Origin: Streptomyces spinosisporus
Lineage (GTDB): Bacteria; Actinomycetota; Actinomycetes; Streptomycetales; Streptomycetaceae
NCBI RefSeq assembly: GCF_022698145.1
Contig: NZ_JALDAX010000030.1
Span: forward strand, 1-64,000
Length of the DNA stretch: 64,000 nucleotides
Reading direction: 5' to 3'
A program made the translations under genes and the position numbers. Shown here piece after piece: positions 8,273 through 16,650 of this stretch. Every line of letters begins with the position of its first letter. Position 1 is the first letter of the stretch. The notes under the pieces were generated by a model. The model had not been told where the DNA came from. It saw only the letters and a program-made list of their open reading frames with translations, and searched no databases.

Positions 8273-8956
8273 TCACCCCAGGTTCGGGATCGTCCAGTCG
8301 ATCGGCTGGTGGCCCTGGCGCGCGACCGCCTCGTTGATCTGGGTGAAGGGGCGGGAGCCGAAGAACCTCTTCGCGGACAGGGGGGAGGGGTGTGCGCCCT
8401 TGACCACCGCGTGCCGGGTCTCGTCGATCAGGGGGAGCTTCTTCTGTGCGTAGTTGCCCCACAGCACGAAGACGGCCGGGTCGGGGCGCTCGGCGACAGC
8501 CCGGATCACCGCGTCGGTGAACTTCTCCCACCCCTTGCCCTTGTGCGAGTTGGCCTCGCCCGAGCGGACCGTCAGGACCGCGTTGAGCAGCAGCACGCCC
8601 TGCCGGGCCCACGGCATCAGATAGCCGTTGTCCGGGATCGGGGTGCCCAGCTCCTCCCGCATCTCCTTGTAGATGTTGCGCAGCGAGGGCGGGGTCTTCA
8701 CGCCGGGACGGACGGAGAAGCACAGACCGTGGCCCTGGCCCTCGCCGTGGTACGGGTCCTGGCCGAGGATCAGGACCTTCACCCCGTCGTACGGCGTGGC
8801 GTCCAGCGCGGCGAAGACCTCCTCACGCGGAGGGTAGACGGGACCCTTCGCCCGCTCCTCCTCCACGAAGTCCGTGAGCTCCTTGAAGTAGGGCTGCTGC
8901 AGCTCGTCGCCCAGGACCCCGCGCCAGGACTCGGGCAGCATGGCGATGTCGGTCAC
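8273..8956 (-). CDS. ung: Uracil-DNA glycosylase, family 1
   Basis: The 227-residue base-excision repair enzyme removes uracil from DNA. Motif A GQDPYHGEGQGHG carries the catalytic water-activating Asp67. FSVRPGVKTPPSLRNI forms the uracil pocket, LLLNAVLTV is the strand preceding the Asn ligand region, and HPSPLSAKRFFGS is the minor-groove Leu intercalation loop with the catalytic His. The GTG start at 8956 is preceded by AAGGAC at the right spacing and gives the normal family length; an upstream ATG at 8983 would add nine residues. High-GC genomes often carry two ung copies; whether this is the only one cannot be judged here. Confidence 0.95.
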   Translation of the reverse strand: MTDIAMLPESWRGVLGDELQQPYFKELTDFVEEERAKGPVYPPREEVFAALDATPYDGVKVLILGQDPYHGEGQGHGLCFSVRPGVKTPPSLRNIYKEMREELGTPIPDNGYLMPWARQGVLLLNAVLTVRSGEANSHKGKGWEKFTDAVIRAVAERPDPAVFVLWGNYAQKKLPLIDETRHAVVKGAHPSPLSAKRFFGSRPFTQINEAVARQGHQPIDWTIPNLG

Positions 8957-9045
8957 GTCAACGTCCTTATGTCGTGCGGTCACTTCAGGTCTCAGAACCT
9001 ACAGGCGACCACTGACAACGGCCCCGGCTCCGCGAACCACGCCAC

Positions 9046-10629
9046 CTACCAGCTGGTCTTGCGGTACAGCTCCCACATCAGCATGATCGTCGACGGGTCC
9101 AGCGCCTGCTGCGCGCCGGAGATGTCGTCGCTCGCCGCCACGTACTGCTTGCCCTGCCAGAGCGGCAGCAGCCGGGCGTCGTTGACGAGGATCTGCTGGG
9201 CCTGCTCGAAGTCGGAGACCACGTTGGCGCGGTCGCTCTCGCCGCGCGAGCGGGGCAGCAGCACACCGGTGATCTCGGGCGCGGGATACGGCGTGCCCAG
9301 CGCGTTCTGCTTGCCGACGAACGGCGCGATGAAGTTGTCGGGGTCCGGGAAGTCGGGGAACCAGCCACGCCCGAACACCGGGTACTCGCCCTTCTGGTAG
9401 CCCGTCACATACGTCTTCCAGGGGCGGCTCTTGAGCGTGATCGTGAACAGCCCCGATGCCTCCAGCTGACGCTTGATCTCCTCGAACTCCAGCTTCGTGG
9501 AGGATCCGTAGCGGTCGGTGGTGTACCAGAGGGTGAGCGGGACGCGCTCGGTGATGCCGGCCTCGGTGAGGATCCTGCGCGCCTTGTCGGTGCTCGGGCT
9601 GCCGAAGTCGTCGAAGAAGTCGGTCGTGTGCCCGGTCAGCCCCTTGGGGACCATGGAGTACAGCGGCTCGACGGTGTCCTTGTAGACCTTGTGCGCGATC
9701 GCCCCGCGGTCGATGATCTGCGCGACCGCCTTGCGGACGGCGGGCTTCGAGGCCCAGGAGTCCTTCGGGTTGAACACCAGGTAGTTGATCTCGACGCCGG
9801 CTCCCTCGTTGATCTGGAGGGCGCCGTCGGAGTTGTGCTTCTGCAGGTTGACGATGTCGTCGGCGTTCAGACCGCGGAAGGCGACGTCGATGTCCTGGCG
9901 CTTCAGCGCGGACACCATGGTGGACGAGTCCTGGAAGTAGCGGATGGTCACCGCGTTGTTCTCGCGCCGGGCGTAGCCCTTGTAGTTGCCGTTCTTGGCG
10001 AGCTCGGCCTTCTTGCCCTCCTCGTAGGCCTGGAGCGTGTACGGCCCGGAGCCATAGACCTTGTCGTCCTTGCGCAGGGAGTCGGCCGGGTACTCCTCGG
10101 GGTCGACGATCGACATCGCCGGTGTCGCGAGCACGAACGGGAACGTCGCGTCGGGCTTGTTGAGGTGGAAGACGACCTCCCTGTCGCCGGTCACCTGCAC
10201 CCGGTCGAGGCTGCCGAGCAGTCCGGCGGGCCCGCCGTTGACGTTGATCTTCCGGATCCGGTCGATCGAGTACTTGACGGCTCTGGCGTCCAGCGTGTGC
10301 CCGTCGGAGAACTTCAGGCCCGAACGCAGCTGACAGGTGTACGTCGTGTTGGAGCTGTCGGAGAAGCGGCAGGTGTCGGCCGCGTCCGGCTGGGGCGTGG
10401 TCGCCCCCGAGGGGTAGCTGAGGAGCGTCTGGTAGATGTTGCGGAAGAGTTCCCAGGACTGGTCCCAGGAGGCGGCGGGGTCCAGCGTGCTGGGGGCGCT
10501 GGTCGTGCCCACCACGATGGGTCCCTTGTCGTCGGACGAGTCCGACGAGAGGATGCCGCATCCGGCCACCAGCGACGAGACGGACGCCATGGCAGCCAGT
10601 TGCCACAGGCCTCGGTTCCGGTTGAACAC
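9046..10629 (-). CDS. Peptide/oligopeptide ABC transporter substrate-binding lipoprotein (family 5)
   Basis: The 527-residue protein has a signal peptide and lipobox (SSLVAGCGIL), then a SBP_bac_5 domain: PSTLDPAASWDQ, LRSGLKFSDGHTLDARAVKYSIDRI, and a C-terminal lobe with DFPDPDNF. This is the DppA/OppA pattern for binding peptides, with nickel or other small ligands as alternatives. The GTG start at 10629 has GAGGAG seven bases upstream; the frame is open to an ATG at 10731 but that stretch lacks signal-peptide character. No permease or ATPase genes adjoin it, so it is an orphan binding protein that may use a distant transporter. Confidence 0.88.
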   Translation of the reverse strand: MFNRNRGLWQLAAMASVSSLVAGCGILSSDSSDDKGPIVVGTTSAPSTLDPAASWDQSWELFRNIYQTLLSYPSGATTPQPDAADTCRFSDSSNTTYTCQLRSGLKFSDGHTLDARAVKYSIDRIRKINVNGGPAGLLGSLDRVQVTGDREVVFHLNKPDATFPFVLATPAMSIVDPEEYPADSLRKDDKVYGSGPYTLQAYEEGKKAELAKNGNYKGYARRENNAVTIRYFQDSSTMVSALKRQDIDVAFRGLNADDIVNLQKHNSDGALQINEGAGVEINYLVFNPKDSWASKPAVRKAVAQIIDRGAIAHKVYKDTVEPLYSMVPKGLTGHTTDFFDDFGSPSTDKARRILTEAGITERVPLTLWYTTDRYGSSTKLEFEEIKRQLEASGLFTITLKSRPWKTYVTGYQKGEYPVFGRGWFPDFPDPDNFIAPFVGKQNALGTPYPAPEITGVLLPRSRGESDRANVVSDFEQAQQILVNDARLLPLWQGKQYVAASDDISGAQQALDPSTIMLMWELYRKTSW

Positions 10630-10773
10630 GCGCTCGCTCCTCGATCTGCCGTACCAAGGGTCGGCAGACGATACCGCAGCGAACCGGTAGTTGAACCCGC
10701 TTTGTACAAGGCCCTTGATCAGGTCATTCATGACGACGTTGTCATCCGCCTGTGCCGCCTCTGTGGCATGACA

Positions 10774-10806
10774 AGAGCGCCGTTTCCGTCAAGGAAACGG
10801 CGCTCT
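10774..10806 (-). terminator. Rho-independent-type terminator of the SDR pair
   Basis: The stem GAGCGCCGTTTCC pairs perfectly with GGAAACGGCGCTC around a five-base loop (gtcaa). One further A-T pair closes it. It lies 36 bases past the stop of the SDR gene. There is no U-tract, as is common in Streptomyces. Confidence 0.8.
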
Positions 10807-10841
10807 CGGGTATCTGATCGTTACGGCTGCGACGGCTGGTT

Positions 10842-11603
10842 TCAGCCAACGCCGGCGTTCAGGAAGATCCCGCCGTCGACGACGAGCGTCTGACCGGTGA
10901 CCCAGTCGGCCTGCTCGGAGGTGAGGAACGCGGCGGCGCCGCCGATGTCGGACGGGACGCCGAGCCGCGCGAGCGGGTAGGCGGCGGCCGCCTCCTCCTC
11001 GCGGCCCTCGTACAACGCCTGCGCGAACTTGGTCTTCACGACGGCCGGCGCGATCGCGTTGACCCGCACCTTGGGCGCGAACTCGTGCGCGAGCTGCTGG
11101 GTCAGGTTGATCAGCGCGGCCTTGCTGACGCCGTAGGCGGCGATGAACGGCGAGGGCGCGATGCCCGCCACCGAGGCGATGTTGACGATCGCCCCGCCGT
11201 TGTCCTTCTGCCAGGCGTGCCAGGTCTTCTGGGCGAAGCCGAGCGCGGAGATCACATTGGTCTCGAAGACCTTGCGCGCCACGTTCAGGTCGAGGTCGGC
11301 GATCGGGCCGAACACCGGGTTGGTACCGGCGTTGTTGACCAGGAAGTCGAGGCGGCCGAAGGCCTCCATGGTGCGCTCGACGGCCTCGCTCTGGTGGTCC
11401 AGGTCGTGTGCCTTGCCGGGGATGGCGATGACGCGCTCGGCGCCGAGCTTGTCGACGGCCTCCTTCAGTGCGTCCTCGTTGCGGCCGGTGATGGCCACGC
11501 GGTCGCCGCGGGCGACGAGCGCCTCGGCGACGCCGTAGCCGATGCCGCGGCTGGCGCCCGTGACGAGGGCGGCCTTGCCGGAGAGTGCGGGCAGTTCAGT
11601 CAT
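10842..11603 (-). CDS. SDR family oxidoreductase (FabG-like)
   Basis: The 253-residue classical short-chain dehydrogenase shows the cofactor loop VTGASRGIGYG near residue 14, NNAG near residue 90, catalytic Ser in NIASVAGIAPS, the YGVSK Tyr-Lys pair, and a C-terminal VVDGGIFLNAGVG. The reaction is NAD(P)H-dependent ketone/alcohol interconversion, most likely on an acyl or polyol substrate. It is the second gene of a two-gene operon, 14 bases after another FabG-like gene. Having two adjacent, clearly different FabG paralogues suggests sequential steps on related substrates or a heteromeric enzyme. Confidence 0.88.
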   Translation of the reverse strand: MTELPALSGKAALVTGASRGIGYGVAEALVARGDRVAITGRNEDALKEAVDKLGAERVIAIPGKAHDLDHQSEAVERTMEAFGRLDFLVNNAGTNPVFGPIADLDLNVARKVFETNVISALGFAQKTWHAWQKDNGGAIVNIASVAGIAPSPFIAAYGVSKAALINLTQQLAHEFAPKVRVNAIAPAVVKTKFAQALYEGREEEAAAAYPLARLGVPSDIGGAAAFLTSEQADWVTGQTLVVDGGIFLNAGVG

Positions 11604-11617
11604 GGCTGGGAGTTCTC

Positions 11618-12379
11618 CTAGTCGAGCGGTCCGCCGGCGACGTACAGCACCTGGCCGGAGACGAAGCCGGCCGCCTCGCCGGTGAAGAAGGCGATGGCGT
11701 TGGCGATGTCGTCCGGCTCGCCGACCCGCGCCACCGGGATCTGGGTGGCGGCCGCGGCCTTGAAGTCCTCGAAGCCCATGCCGACGCGCTCGGCGGTGGC
11801 CTTGGTCATCTCGGTGGCGATGAAGCCGGGCGCGACGGCATTGGCGGTGATGCCGAACTTGCCGAGCTCCTTGGCGAGGGTCTTGGTGAAGCCCTGCAGA
11901 CCGGCCTTGGCGGCCGAGTAGTTGACCTGGCCGCGGTTGCCGAGCGCCGAGGAGGAGGACAGGTTGACGATGCGGCCGAAGCCGGCGTCGACCATGTGCT
12001 TCTGGCAGGCCCTGGTCATCAGGAAGGCGCCGCGCAGGTGCACGTTCATGACGGTGTCCCAGTCGGAGGCACTCATCTTGAACAGCAGGTTGTCGCGCAG
12101 CACGCCCGCGTTGTTGACCAGGATGGTCGGTGCGCCGAGCTCGTCGGCCACGCGTGCGACGGCGGCCTCGACCTGCGCCTCGTCGGACACGTCGGCGCCG
12201 ACCGCGAGGGCCCTGCCGCCCGCCGCGGTGATCTTCTCCACGGTGTCCTTGCAGGCTCCCTCGTCGAGGTCGATCACGGCGACCGCGTGGCCCTCGGCGG
12301 CCAGCCGTACGGCGGTGGCGGCGCCGATGCCGCGCGCTCCGCCGGTGACGACCGCGACCCGCTGCTCAGTGGTGGACAT
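11618..12379 (-). CDS. fabG: 3-oxoacyl-ACP reductase-like SDR (FabG)
   Basis: The 253-residue SDR has VTGGARGIGAATAV (Rossmann loop), NNAGVLRDNLLFKMSASDW (typical of FabG), VNLSSSSALGNRGQ with the catalytic Ser, and VNYSAAKAGLQGFTKTLAKELG with the Tyr-Lys pair. The chain ends VSGQVLYVAGGPLD. The RDNLL and TEMT features place it close to beta-ketoacyl-ACP reductases, although a role outside core fatty acid synthesis is likely because no other fab genes adjoin. The ATG at 12379 follows GAGGAGAAGCA. It is the first gene of the operon with the downstream SDR. Confidence 0.88.
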   Translation of the reverse strand: MSTTEQRVAVVTGGARGIGAATAVRLAAEGHAVAVIDLDEGACKDTVEKITAAGGRALAVGADVSDEAQVEAAVARVADELGAPTILVNNAGVLRDNLLFKMSASDWDTVMNVHLRGAFLMTRACQKHMVDAGFGRIVNLSSSSALGNRGQVNYSAAKAGLQGFTKTLAKELGKFGITANAVAPGFIATEMTKATAERVGMGFEDFKAAAATQIPVARVGEPDDIANAIAFFTGEAAGFVSGQVLYVAGGPLD

Positions 12380-12537
12380 TGCTGCTTCTCCTCGCCCTCG
12401 AGAAAGTACGCCCGCCGGAAAGTACGTCCGTACGCACCGCACCCGCTTGGGTGAGCGACCGCTTAGTACCTTCGGCAGACGTGACGCTAGAAGGCCTGGC
12501 ACTCGGTGTCAACGGCACATGGTGCGGGTGTGATCCA

Positions 12538-12987
12538 TTACCTCACCAGCAGGTCGAGCAACCGCTGCGTCTCGGCCGCCGGATCGGCGGTGAGCCCAGT
12601 GTGCACCGGTCCGGGCTGTACGACCGTGGAGCGCGGCGCGATCAGCCAGCGAAAGCGCCGTCCGGCGTCGTCGCCCGCGGCCTGGCCGGCCGCCTCTCCG
12701 CCGCCGCAGACCCGCTCGACGGCCCCCAGGGCGGCGCGGATGCCGGCGACGTCCGCGGCCGGGTCGAGGGCGAGCAGCCGGGCCTCGTCGAGATGGGTGC
12801 GGGCGCCGACGTAGGCCTGCGCACGGCAGTAGACGAGCACGCCGGCGTTGATGCACTCGCCGCGCTCCACGCGGGGCACGACCCGCAGCAGGGCGTACTC
12901 GTACACGTCCCGGTCGCCGCCCTGGCCGCCGCGGATGATGTGCCGCTCCACCACGGAACCGGCCATGTGGATGTGGCGCTCGCTCAT
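12538..12987 (-). CDS. DUF3037 family protein, coupled to HipA-like kinase
   Basis: The 149-residue protein has the DUF3037 pattern DVYEYALLRVVPRVERGECINAGV followed by LVYCRAQAYVGAR and a C-terminal FRWLIAPRSTVVQPGPVHTGLT. It has no signal or membrane segment. The start ATG at 12987 overlaps the stop of the upstream HipA-like gene (ATGA) and has GAGGAGGG in front, so the two proteins are made together and probably act together. DUF3037 has no established biochemical role known to me. It may be the partner or substrate of the kinase. The coupling is direct sequence evidence; the functional partnership is inference. Confidence 0.85.
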   Translation of the reverse strand: MSERHIHMAGSVVERHIIRGGQGGDRDVYEYALLRVVPRVERGECINAGVLVYCRAQAYVGARTHLDEARLLALDPAADVAGIRAALGAVERVCGGGEAAGQAAGDDAGRRFRWLIAPRSTVVQPGPVHTGLTADPAAETQRLLDLLVR

Positions 12988-13748
12988 GTGCCCTCCTCGA
13001 TTCCGGTGACGCGCTCGTGGACGGCGGCGGCCCGGGCGAGCAGCGGCCGGGCGTAGGCCCGTCTGAGGTCGTCCGGGGTGTCGAATCCGGGTTCGCCCAC
13101 GAGCCAGGCGTCCGGGACCTGGGCGGTGACCTCGGCCAGCAGTTCCTCGGTGACCCGGGGCGCGAGATCCGCCGCGGCGCCCGCGACGTCGGGGCGGAAG
13201 CGGGCGAGGGCGTGGTCGGAGGCGTCGTAGGAACGGGTCGCGGAGGCGTCGGCGCCGGGCCAGTTGTGGTGCCAGATCATGGTGGCGCCGTGGTCGATGA
13301 GCCACAGGTCGCCCTGGCTCATCAGGAGGTTGGGGTTGCGCCAGGAGCGGTCGACGTTGTTCACCAGCGCGTCGAACCAGACGATCCGGCCGGCCTCCTC
13401 ACCGCTCACCTCGAAGGCGAGCGGGTCGAAGCCGAGGGCGCCCGAGAGGAAGTCCATGCCGAGGTTGGTGCCGCCGCTGGACCGCAGCAGGTCCTGCACC
13501 TGCTGCTCCGGCTCGCCGAGGCCCAGCACCGCGTCCAGGCCGATCGTCACGAGTCCCGGCACCCTGAGGCCCAGCCGGCGGGCGAGCTCAGCGCAGATCA
13601 CCTCGGCGACCAGCGTCTTGCGGCCCTGTCCGGCGCCGGTGAACTTCATGACGTACGTCCCGAGGTCGTCGGCCTCGACGAGCCCCGGCAGCGATCCGCC
13701 CTCGCGCAGCGGCGCGATGTAGCGGGTCGCGATCACTTCCTTGAGCAT
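12984..13748 (-). CDS. HipA-like kinase domain protein
   Basis: The 254-residue protein matches the stand-alone HipA-like kinase family. YVMKFTGAGQGRK (Lys35) looks like the ATP-binding lysine region, RIVWFDALVNNVDRSWRNPNLL (residues ~121-142) like the catalytic Asp/Asn loop, and LWLIDHGATM (Asp152) like the metal-binding Asp. Unlike E. coli HipA (about 440 residues) it lacks the N-terminal subdomain and has no HipB-like antitoxin beside it; the coupled gene is DUF3037 instead. It might phosphorylate a protein target, but a toxin role is not shown. The start ATG at 13748 lies in a promoter region shared with the divergent Rieske gene. Confidence 0.82.
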   Translation of the reverse strand: MLKEVIATRYIAPLREGGSLPGLVEADDLGTYVMKFTGAGQGRKTLVAEVICAELARRLGLRVPGLVTIGLDAVLGLGEPEQQVQDLLRSSGGTNLGMDFLSGALGFDPLAFEVSGEEAGRIVWFDALVNNVDRSWRNPNLLMSQGDLWLIDHGATMIWHHNWPGADASATRSYDASDHALARFRPDVAGAAADLAPRVTEELLAEVTAQVPDAWLVGEPGFDTPDDLRRAYARPLLARAAAVHERVTGIEEGT

Positions 13749-13939
13749 CGCCCCAGGTTACTGGGGCACCGGCGGTCGCCGGACGTGCGGTGCGCCGACA
13801 TCGACAGCAAAGCGACAGCGCGGCTTTACCCACCTGTGGACGCGACCTTGACAAGCTCTCGACGTCGGCTGAACAACCCGTGGCAACCGGCCGTACCCCT
13901 GTACAGATCAACGACGCTTGCAAGGAAGGGAACGTCAGC

Positions 13940-14437
13940 ATGACCAGCGAATCAATTCCCCCCACCCCGGCACCCGCCCGCCGCACGGTCGTGGCGGCGG
14001 TGGGCGCGGCGGGACTCGCCGTCGCGCTGACCGCGTGCGGATCCTCCGACGACAGCTCGTCGGGCAGTTCCGACACCCAGGCCGGCGACAACGCGTCGAC
14101 CGGCGGCGACACCGGATCGGGCAGCAGCGCCTCCTCCGGCTCGGGCGGGGGCAGCGCGCTCGCCAAGACCTCCGACATCCCCGAGGGCGGCGGGAAGATC
14201 TTCAAGGACCCGGCCGTGGTGGTCACCCAGCCCGCCGCGGGGACCTTCAAGGCCTTCTCGACGAAGTGCCCCCACCAGGGCTGCGCGGTGTCCAGCATCG
14301 CGAACGGCGCCATCGTCTGCCCCTGCCACGGCAGCCAGTTCTCGGTCGAGGACGGCAGTGTGAAGAAGGGTCCGGCGACCACCGGCCTCACCGCCCAGAA
14401 CGTGACCGTCAGCGGGGACTCGATCACCCTGGCGTGA
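13940..14437 (+). CDS. Rieske [2Fe-2S] lipoprotein
   Basis: The 165-residue protein has a signal sequence with Arg-Arg before the hydrophobic core (PARRTVVAAVGAAGLAVALTAC), so it may use Tat export, and a lipobox LTAC. A Ser/Gly/Asp-rich linker of about 45 residues follows. The C-terminal Rieske fold has both cluster-binding motifs, CPHQGC and CPCHGS, which supply Cys-His pairs. It probably acts as an extracytoplasmic electron carrier. The ATG at 13940 follows AAGGAAGGG. Its end overlaps the convergent isochorismatase-like gene by 14 bases. An electron donor or acceptor cannot be named from the neighbours. Confidence 0.92.
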   Translation: MTSESIPPTPAPARRTVVAAVGAAGLAVALTACGSSDDSSSGSSDTQAGDNASTGGDTGSGSSASSGSGGGSALAKTSDIPEGGGKIFKDPAVVVTQPAAGTFKAFSTKCPHQGCAVSSIANGAIVCPCHGSQFSVEDGSVKKGPATTGLTAQNVTVSGDSITLA

Positions 14438-15071
14438 CCCGGGGCCGCTCGAAGCAGCCGAGCACCTCGTCCGTGGTCGCGACCGTGGCGACCAATGCGA
14501 GGGTGTTGCGGATCATCGCGGGGGTGTAGTCGGAGGGCACCCCCGCGACGGCGTCCGAGGGCACGACGGCGGTGTAGCCGCGGTTCACGGCGTCGAAGAC
14601 GGCGTTGGGGATCGCCACGTTGGCCGAGACACCGGTCACGACGAGCGTGCGGCAGCCCAGGTTGCGCAGCAGCGCGTCGACGTCGGTGCCCTGGATCGGC
14701 GACAGCCCGTGCAGTCGCCGTACGACGAAGTCCTCCTCGGTGACCTCGATCGGAGCGGCGACCCGTACCGCCGAGGTGCCCGACAGCTGCTGGACCGGGA
14801 GGCGTTCGGCGGCGCGGAACAGGCGTGCGTTGCGGTTCGCGCCGCGGCCGTCGGGACGGCGCTCGGCGATCGCGTGGACGACCTGGATCCCGCCCTCGTG
14901 CGCGGCGGCGACCAGCCGCGCGACGTTGGCGAGGGCGCCCGAGGAGCGTGCCTCCTCGGCCAGTTCGGGCAGCGCGCTGTCCGGGCCGACCACGCCCTGC
15001 TGGCACTCGACGGTCAACAGCACGGTGGAGTCGGGATCGAGGAGTGCGCTGAGCTGTTCGTACGACGGCAC
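14424..15071 (-). CDS. Isochorismatase-family protein lacking the catalytic cysteine
   Basis: The 215-residue protein has the cysteine-hydrolase fold: TVLLTVECQQGVVGP, a central strand IQVVHAIAE, and RTLVVTGVSANVAIPNAVFDAVNRGY. In active members the first strand ends in Asp, a Lys follows mid-protein, and the GV-x-x-x-V-C motif gives the nucleophile. Here the Asp is Glu22, the Lys region reads VVRRLHGLS, and the Cys position is Ala153. It is therefore unlikely to hydrolyse by the usual mechanism. The GTG start at 15071 has GAGGGGGA upstream. It could be a binding protein or use altered chemistry. Confidence 0.82.
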   Translation of the reverse strand: MPSYEQLSALLDPDSTVLLTVECQQGVVGPDSALPELAEEARSSGALANVARLVAAAHEGGIQVVHAIAERRPDGRGANRNARLFRAAERLPVQQLSGTSAVRVAAPIEVTEEDFVVRRLHGLSPIQGTDVDALLRNLGCRTLVVTGVSANVAIPNAVFDAVNRGYTAVVPSDAVAGVPSDYTPAMIRNTLALVATVATTDEVLGCFERPRVTPG

Positions 15072-15113
15072 GGGTCCCCCTCGTCGGCGGTGGTCCGGGC
15101 GGGCGAGGGTAAC

Positions 15114-15155
15114 GGTCATCGCGTACGGACGGAAGGTCATTGCGTACGGACGCAA
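15114..15155. repeat. Two tandem 21-base repeats upstream of the isochorismatase-like gene
   Basis: The units at 15114-15134 and 15135-15155 share the core GCGTACGGACG and differ at two positions. They lie within the 157-base intergenic region between the isochorismatase-like gene and the PPOX gene and could be regulator sites. Two short inverted repeats follow at 15172-15186 (CTGAC/GTCAG) and 15185-15200 (AGAGGA/TCCTCT). Confidence 0.6.
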
Positions 15156-15228
15156 GACGACTCATCCTTTTCTGACGTGATGTCAGAGGATCTCTCCTCT
15201 GGCACGACGTGAGAGAAGAGGGGGCCGC

Positions 15229-15696
15229 ATGACCGCAACGCAGCGACGGGGCCGGAAGATCATGATGACGCCCGGTGAGCTGGACGATTTCCTCGCCACG
15301 CAGCGCACCTGCCGGGTGGCGACCGTGTCGGCGAACGGTGCGCCGCACGTGAGCACGCTGTGGTTCGCCTGGGACGGCAAGTCGATCTGGCTGTACTCCG
15401 TGATGCGCAGCAAGCGCTGGGCCGACCTGCGCCGCGATCCCCGGGTCGCGATCGTGGTCGACACGGGCGAGGAGTACGGCGAGCTGCGCGGTGTCGAGCT
15501 GTCCGGATCCGTGGAGTTCGTGGGCGAGTTCCCGCGCACCGGGGAGCTGTGCGCCGAACTCGACTTCCCCGAGACGCTGTTCGCCCGCAAGAACTTCGGC
15601 CTGGACGAGATGCCCTACGACGGCCGGCACGCCTGGATACGGCTCACCCCGGAGAAGATCGTGTCCTGGGACTTCCGCAAGCTGGGCGGCGTCTGA
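15229..15696 (+). CDS. Pyridoxamine 5'-phosphate oxidase-fold (F420/FMN-binding) protein
   Basis: The 155-residue split-barrel protein shows RTCRVATVSANGAPHVSTLWFAW and SIWLYSVMRSKRWADLRRDPRVAIVVDTG, the N-terminal half of a PPOX-class flavin/deazaflavin-binding barrel. In actinomycetes this group includes F420-dependent reductases as well as FMN-binding proteins. A cofactor cannot be chosen by eye. The ATG at 15229 follows GAGAAGAGGGGG. Only one base separates its stop from that of the convergent LysR gene. Confidence 0.85.
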   Translation: MTATQRRGRKIMMTPGELDDFLATQRTCRVATVSANGAPHVSTLWFAWDGKSIWLYSVMRSKRWADLRRDPRVAIVVDTGEEYGELRGVELSGSVEFVGEFPRTGELCAELDFPETLFARKNFGLDEMPYDGRHAWIRLTPEKIVSWDFRKLGGV

Positions 15697-15697
15697 C

Positions 15698-16600
15698 TCA
15701 GCCCACCTTGCGCGCCGCGTCCTGCAGCGCCCGGACCGCCGCCCTGATCGACGGGCGGCGGTCGGCGTCCGCGCGCCAGACGACGTACACATGCCGGCGT
15801 ACGCGCTGGACGAGGGGGACGGTGACGACGCCCGCGGGCATGGGGTGACGGCCCAGCAGGGGTGCGATGCAGACGCCCAACCCGGCTGCGACCAGGCCCA
15901 TTTGGGTGTGGGTCTCGGCGGCGCGGTGGCCGACGATGGGCTCGACGCCGCGCGAGCGGAGCGTGAACATCAGCCACTCGTGGCAGAACTCGCCCTCGCC
16001 CCAGGTGATCCACTCGTCCTCGGCGAACTCCCCGAGGTCCACCTCATCGCGTCCGGCGAGCCGGTGCCGGGACGGCATCGCCACGTCCGCGGGGTCGTCC
16101 AGGAGCGCGGCCTTCACCAGCCCCTCGGGCAGCGGCATCGGCTTGTTGTACCAGTCGAGCACCACCGCGAGGTCGAGGTCGCCGCGGACCACTCCGGCGA
16201 TGCCGGCCGCGGGTTCCAGCTCGCTGGAGCGCACCCGCAGCGCCGGGTGCTCGGCGCGCAGGTCGGCGAGCGCGGTGGGGAACAGGCCACGTGCGGCGGT
16301 CGGGAACGCCGAGAGCCTGAGCTCGCCGACCACCTGGCCGCGGTGCGCCTCCAGGTCGGACTGCGCGAGCTCGACCTGCGAGAGGATGCGGGTCGCGTGC
16401 TCGGCGAGCAGCCGGCCCGCGTCCGTGAGCCGCACCCCCCGACCGTTCTTGGCCAGCAGCTGCTGGCCGACCTCCCGCTCCAGCTTGGCCATCTGCTGGG
16501 AGACCGCCGACGTCGTGACATGCAGCCCCTCGGCGGCACCGCTGACCGAGCCGTGCCGGGCCAGGGCGTCGAGGGTGCGCAGCCGCTCCAGATTCAACAT
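15698..16600 (-). CDS. LysR family transcriptional regulator
   Basis: The 300-residue regulator begins MLNLERLRTLDALARHGSVS and has a winged HTH through AAEGLHVTTSAVSQQMAKLEREVG to residue ~65. A periplasmic-binding-like effector domain follows (GELRLSAFPTAARGLFP and later GLGVCIAPLLGR). It is divergent from a DMT-type exporter with only 50 bases between starts, so it probably regulates that transporter and itself. The ATG at 16600 was chosen because the HTH begins directly; the upstream open frame would run through the shared promoter. Confidence 0.9.
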   Translation of the reverse strand: MLNLERLRTLDALARHGSVSGAAEGLHVTTSAVSQQMAKLEREVGQQLLAKNGRGVRLTDAGRLLAEHATRILSQVELAQSDLEAHRGQVVGELRLSAFPTAARGLFPTALADLRAEHPALRVRSSELEPAAGIAGVVRGDLDLAVVLDWYNKPMPLPEGLVKAALLDDPADVAMPSRHRLAGRDEVDLGEFAEDEWITWGEGEFCHEWLMFTLRSRGVEPIVGHRAAETHTQMGLVAAGLGVCIAPLLGRHPMPAGVVTVPLVQRVRRHVYVVWRADADRRPSIRAAVRALQDAARKVG

Positions 16601-16650
16601 GTAAGCAATCCTACGAGGTACCCATAGAAAATTCTCGATTGTGCTACGCG

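Noticed and set aside
15172-15200. Short inverted repeats as a terminator
   Set aside because: The two stems are only 5-6 bases and overlap, too weak for a confident terminator; noted only with the nearby tandem repeat.
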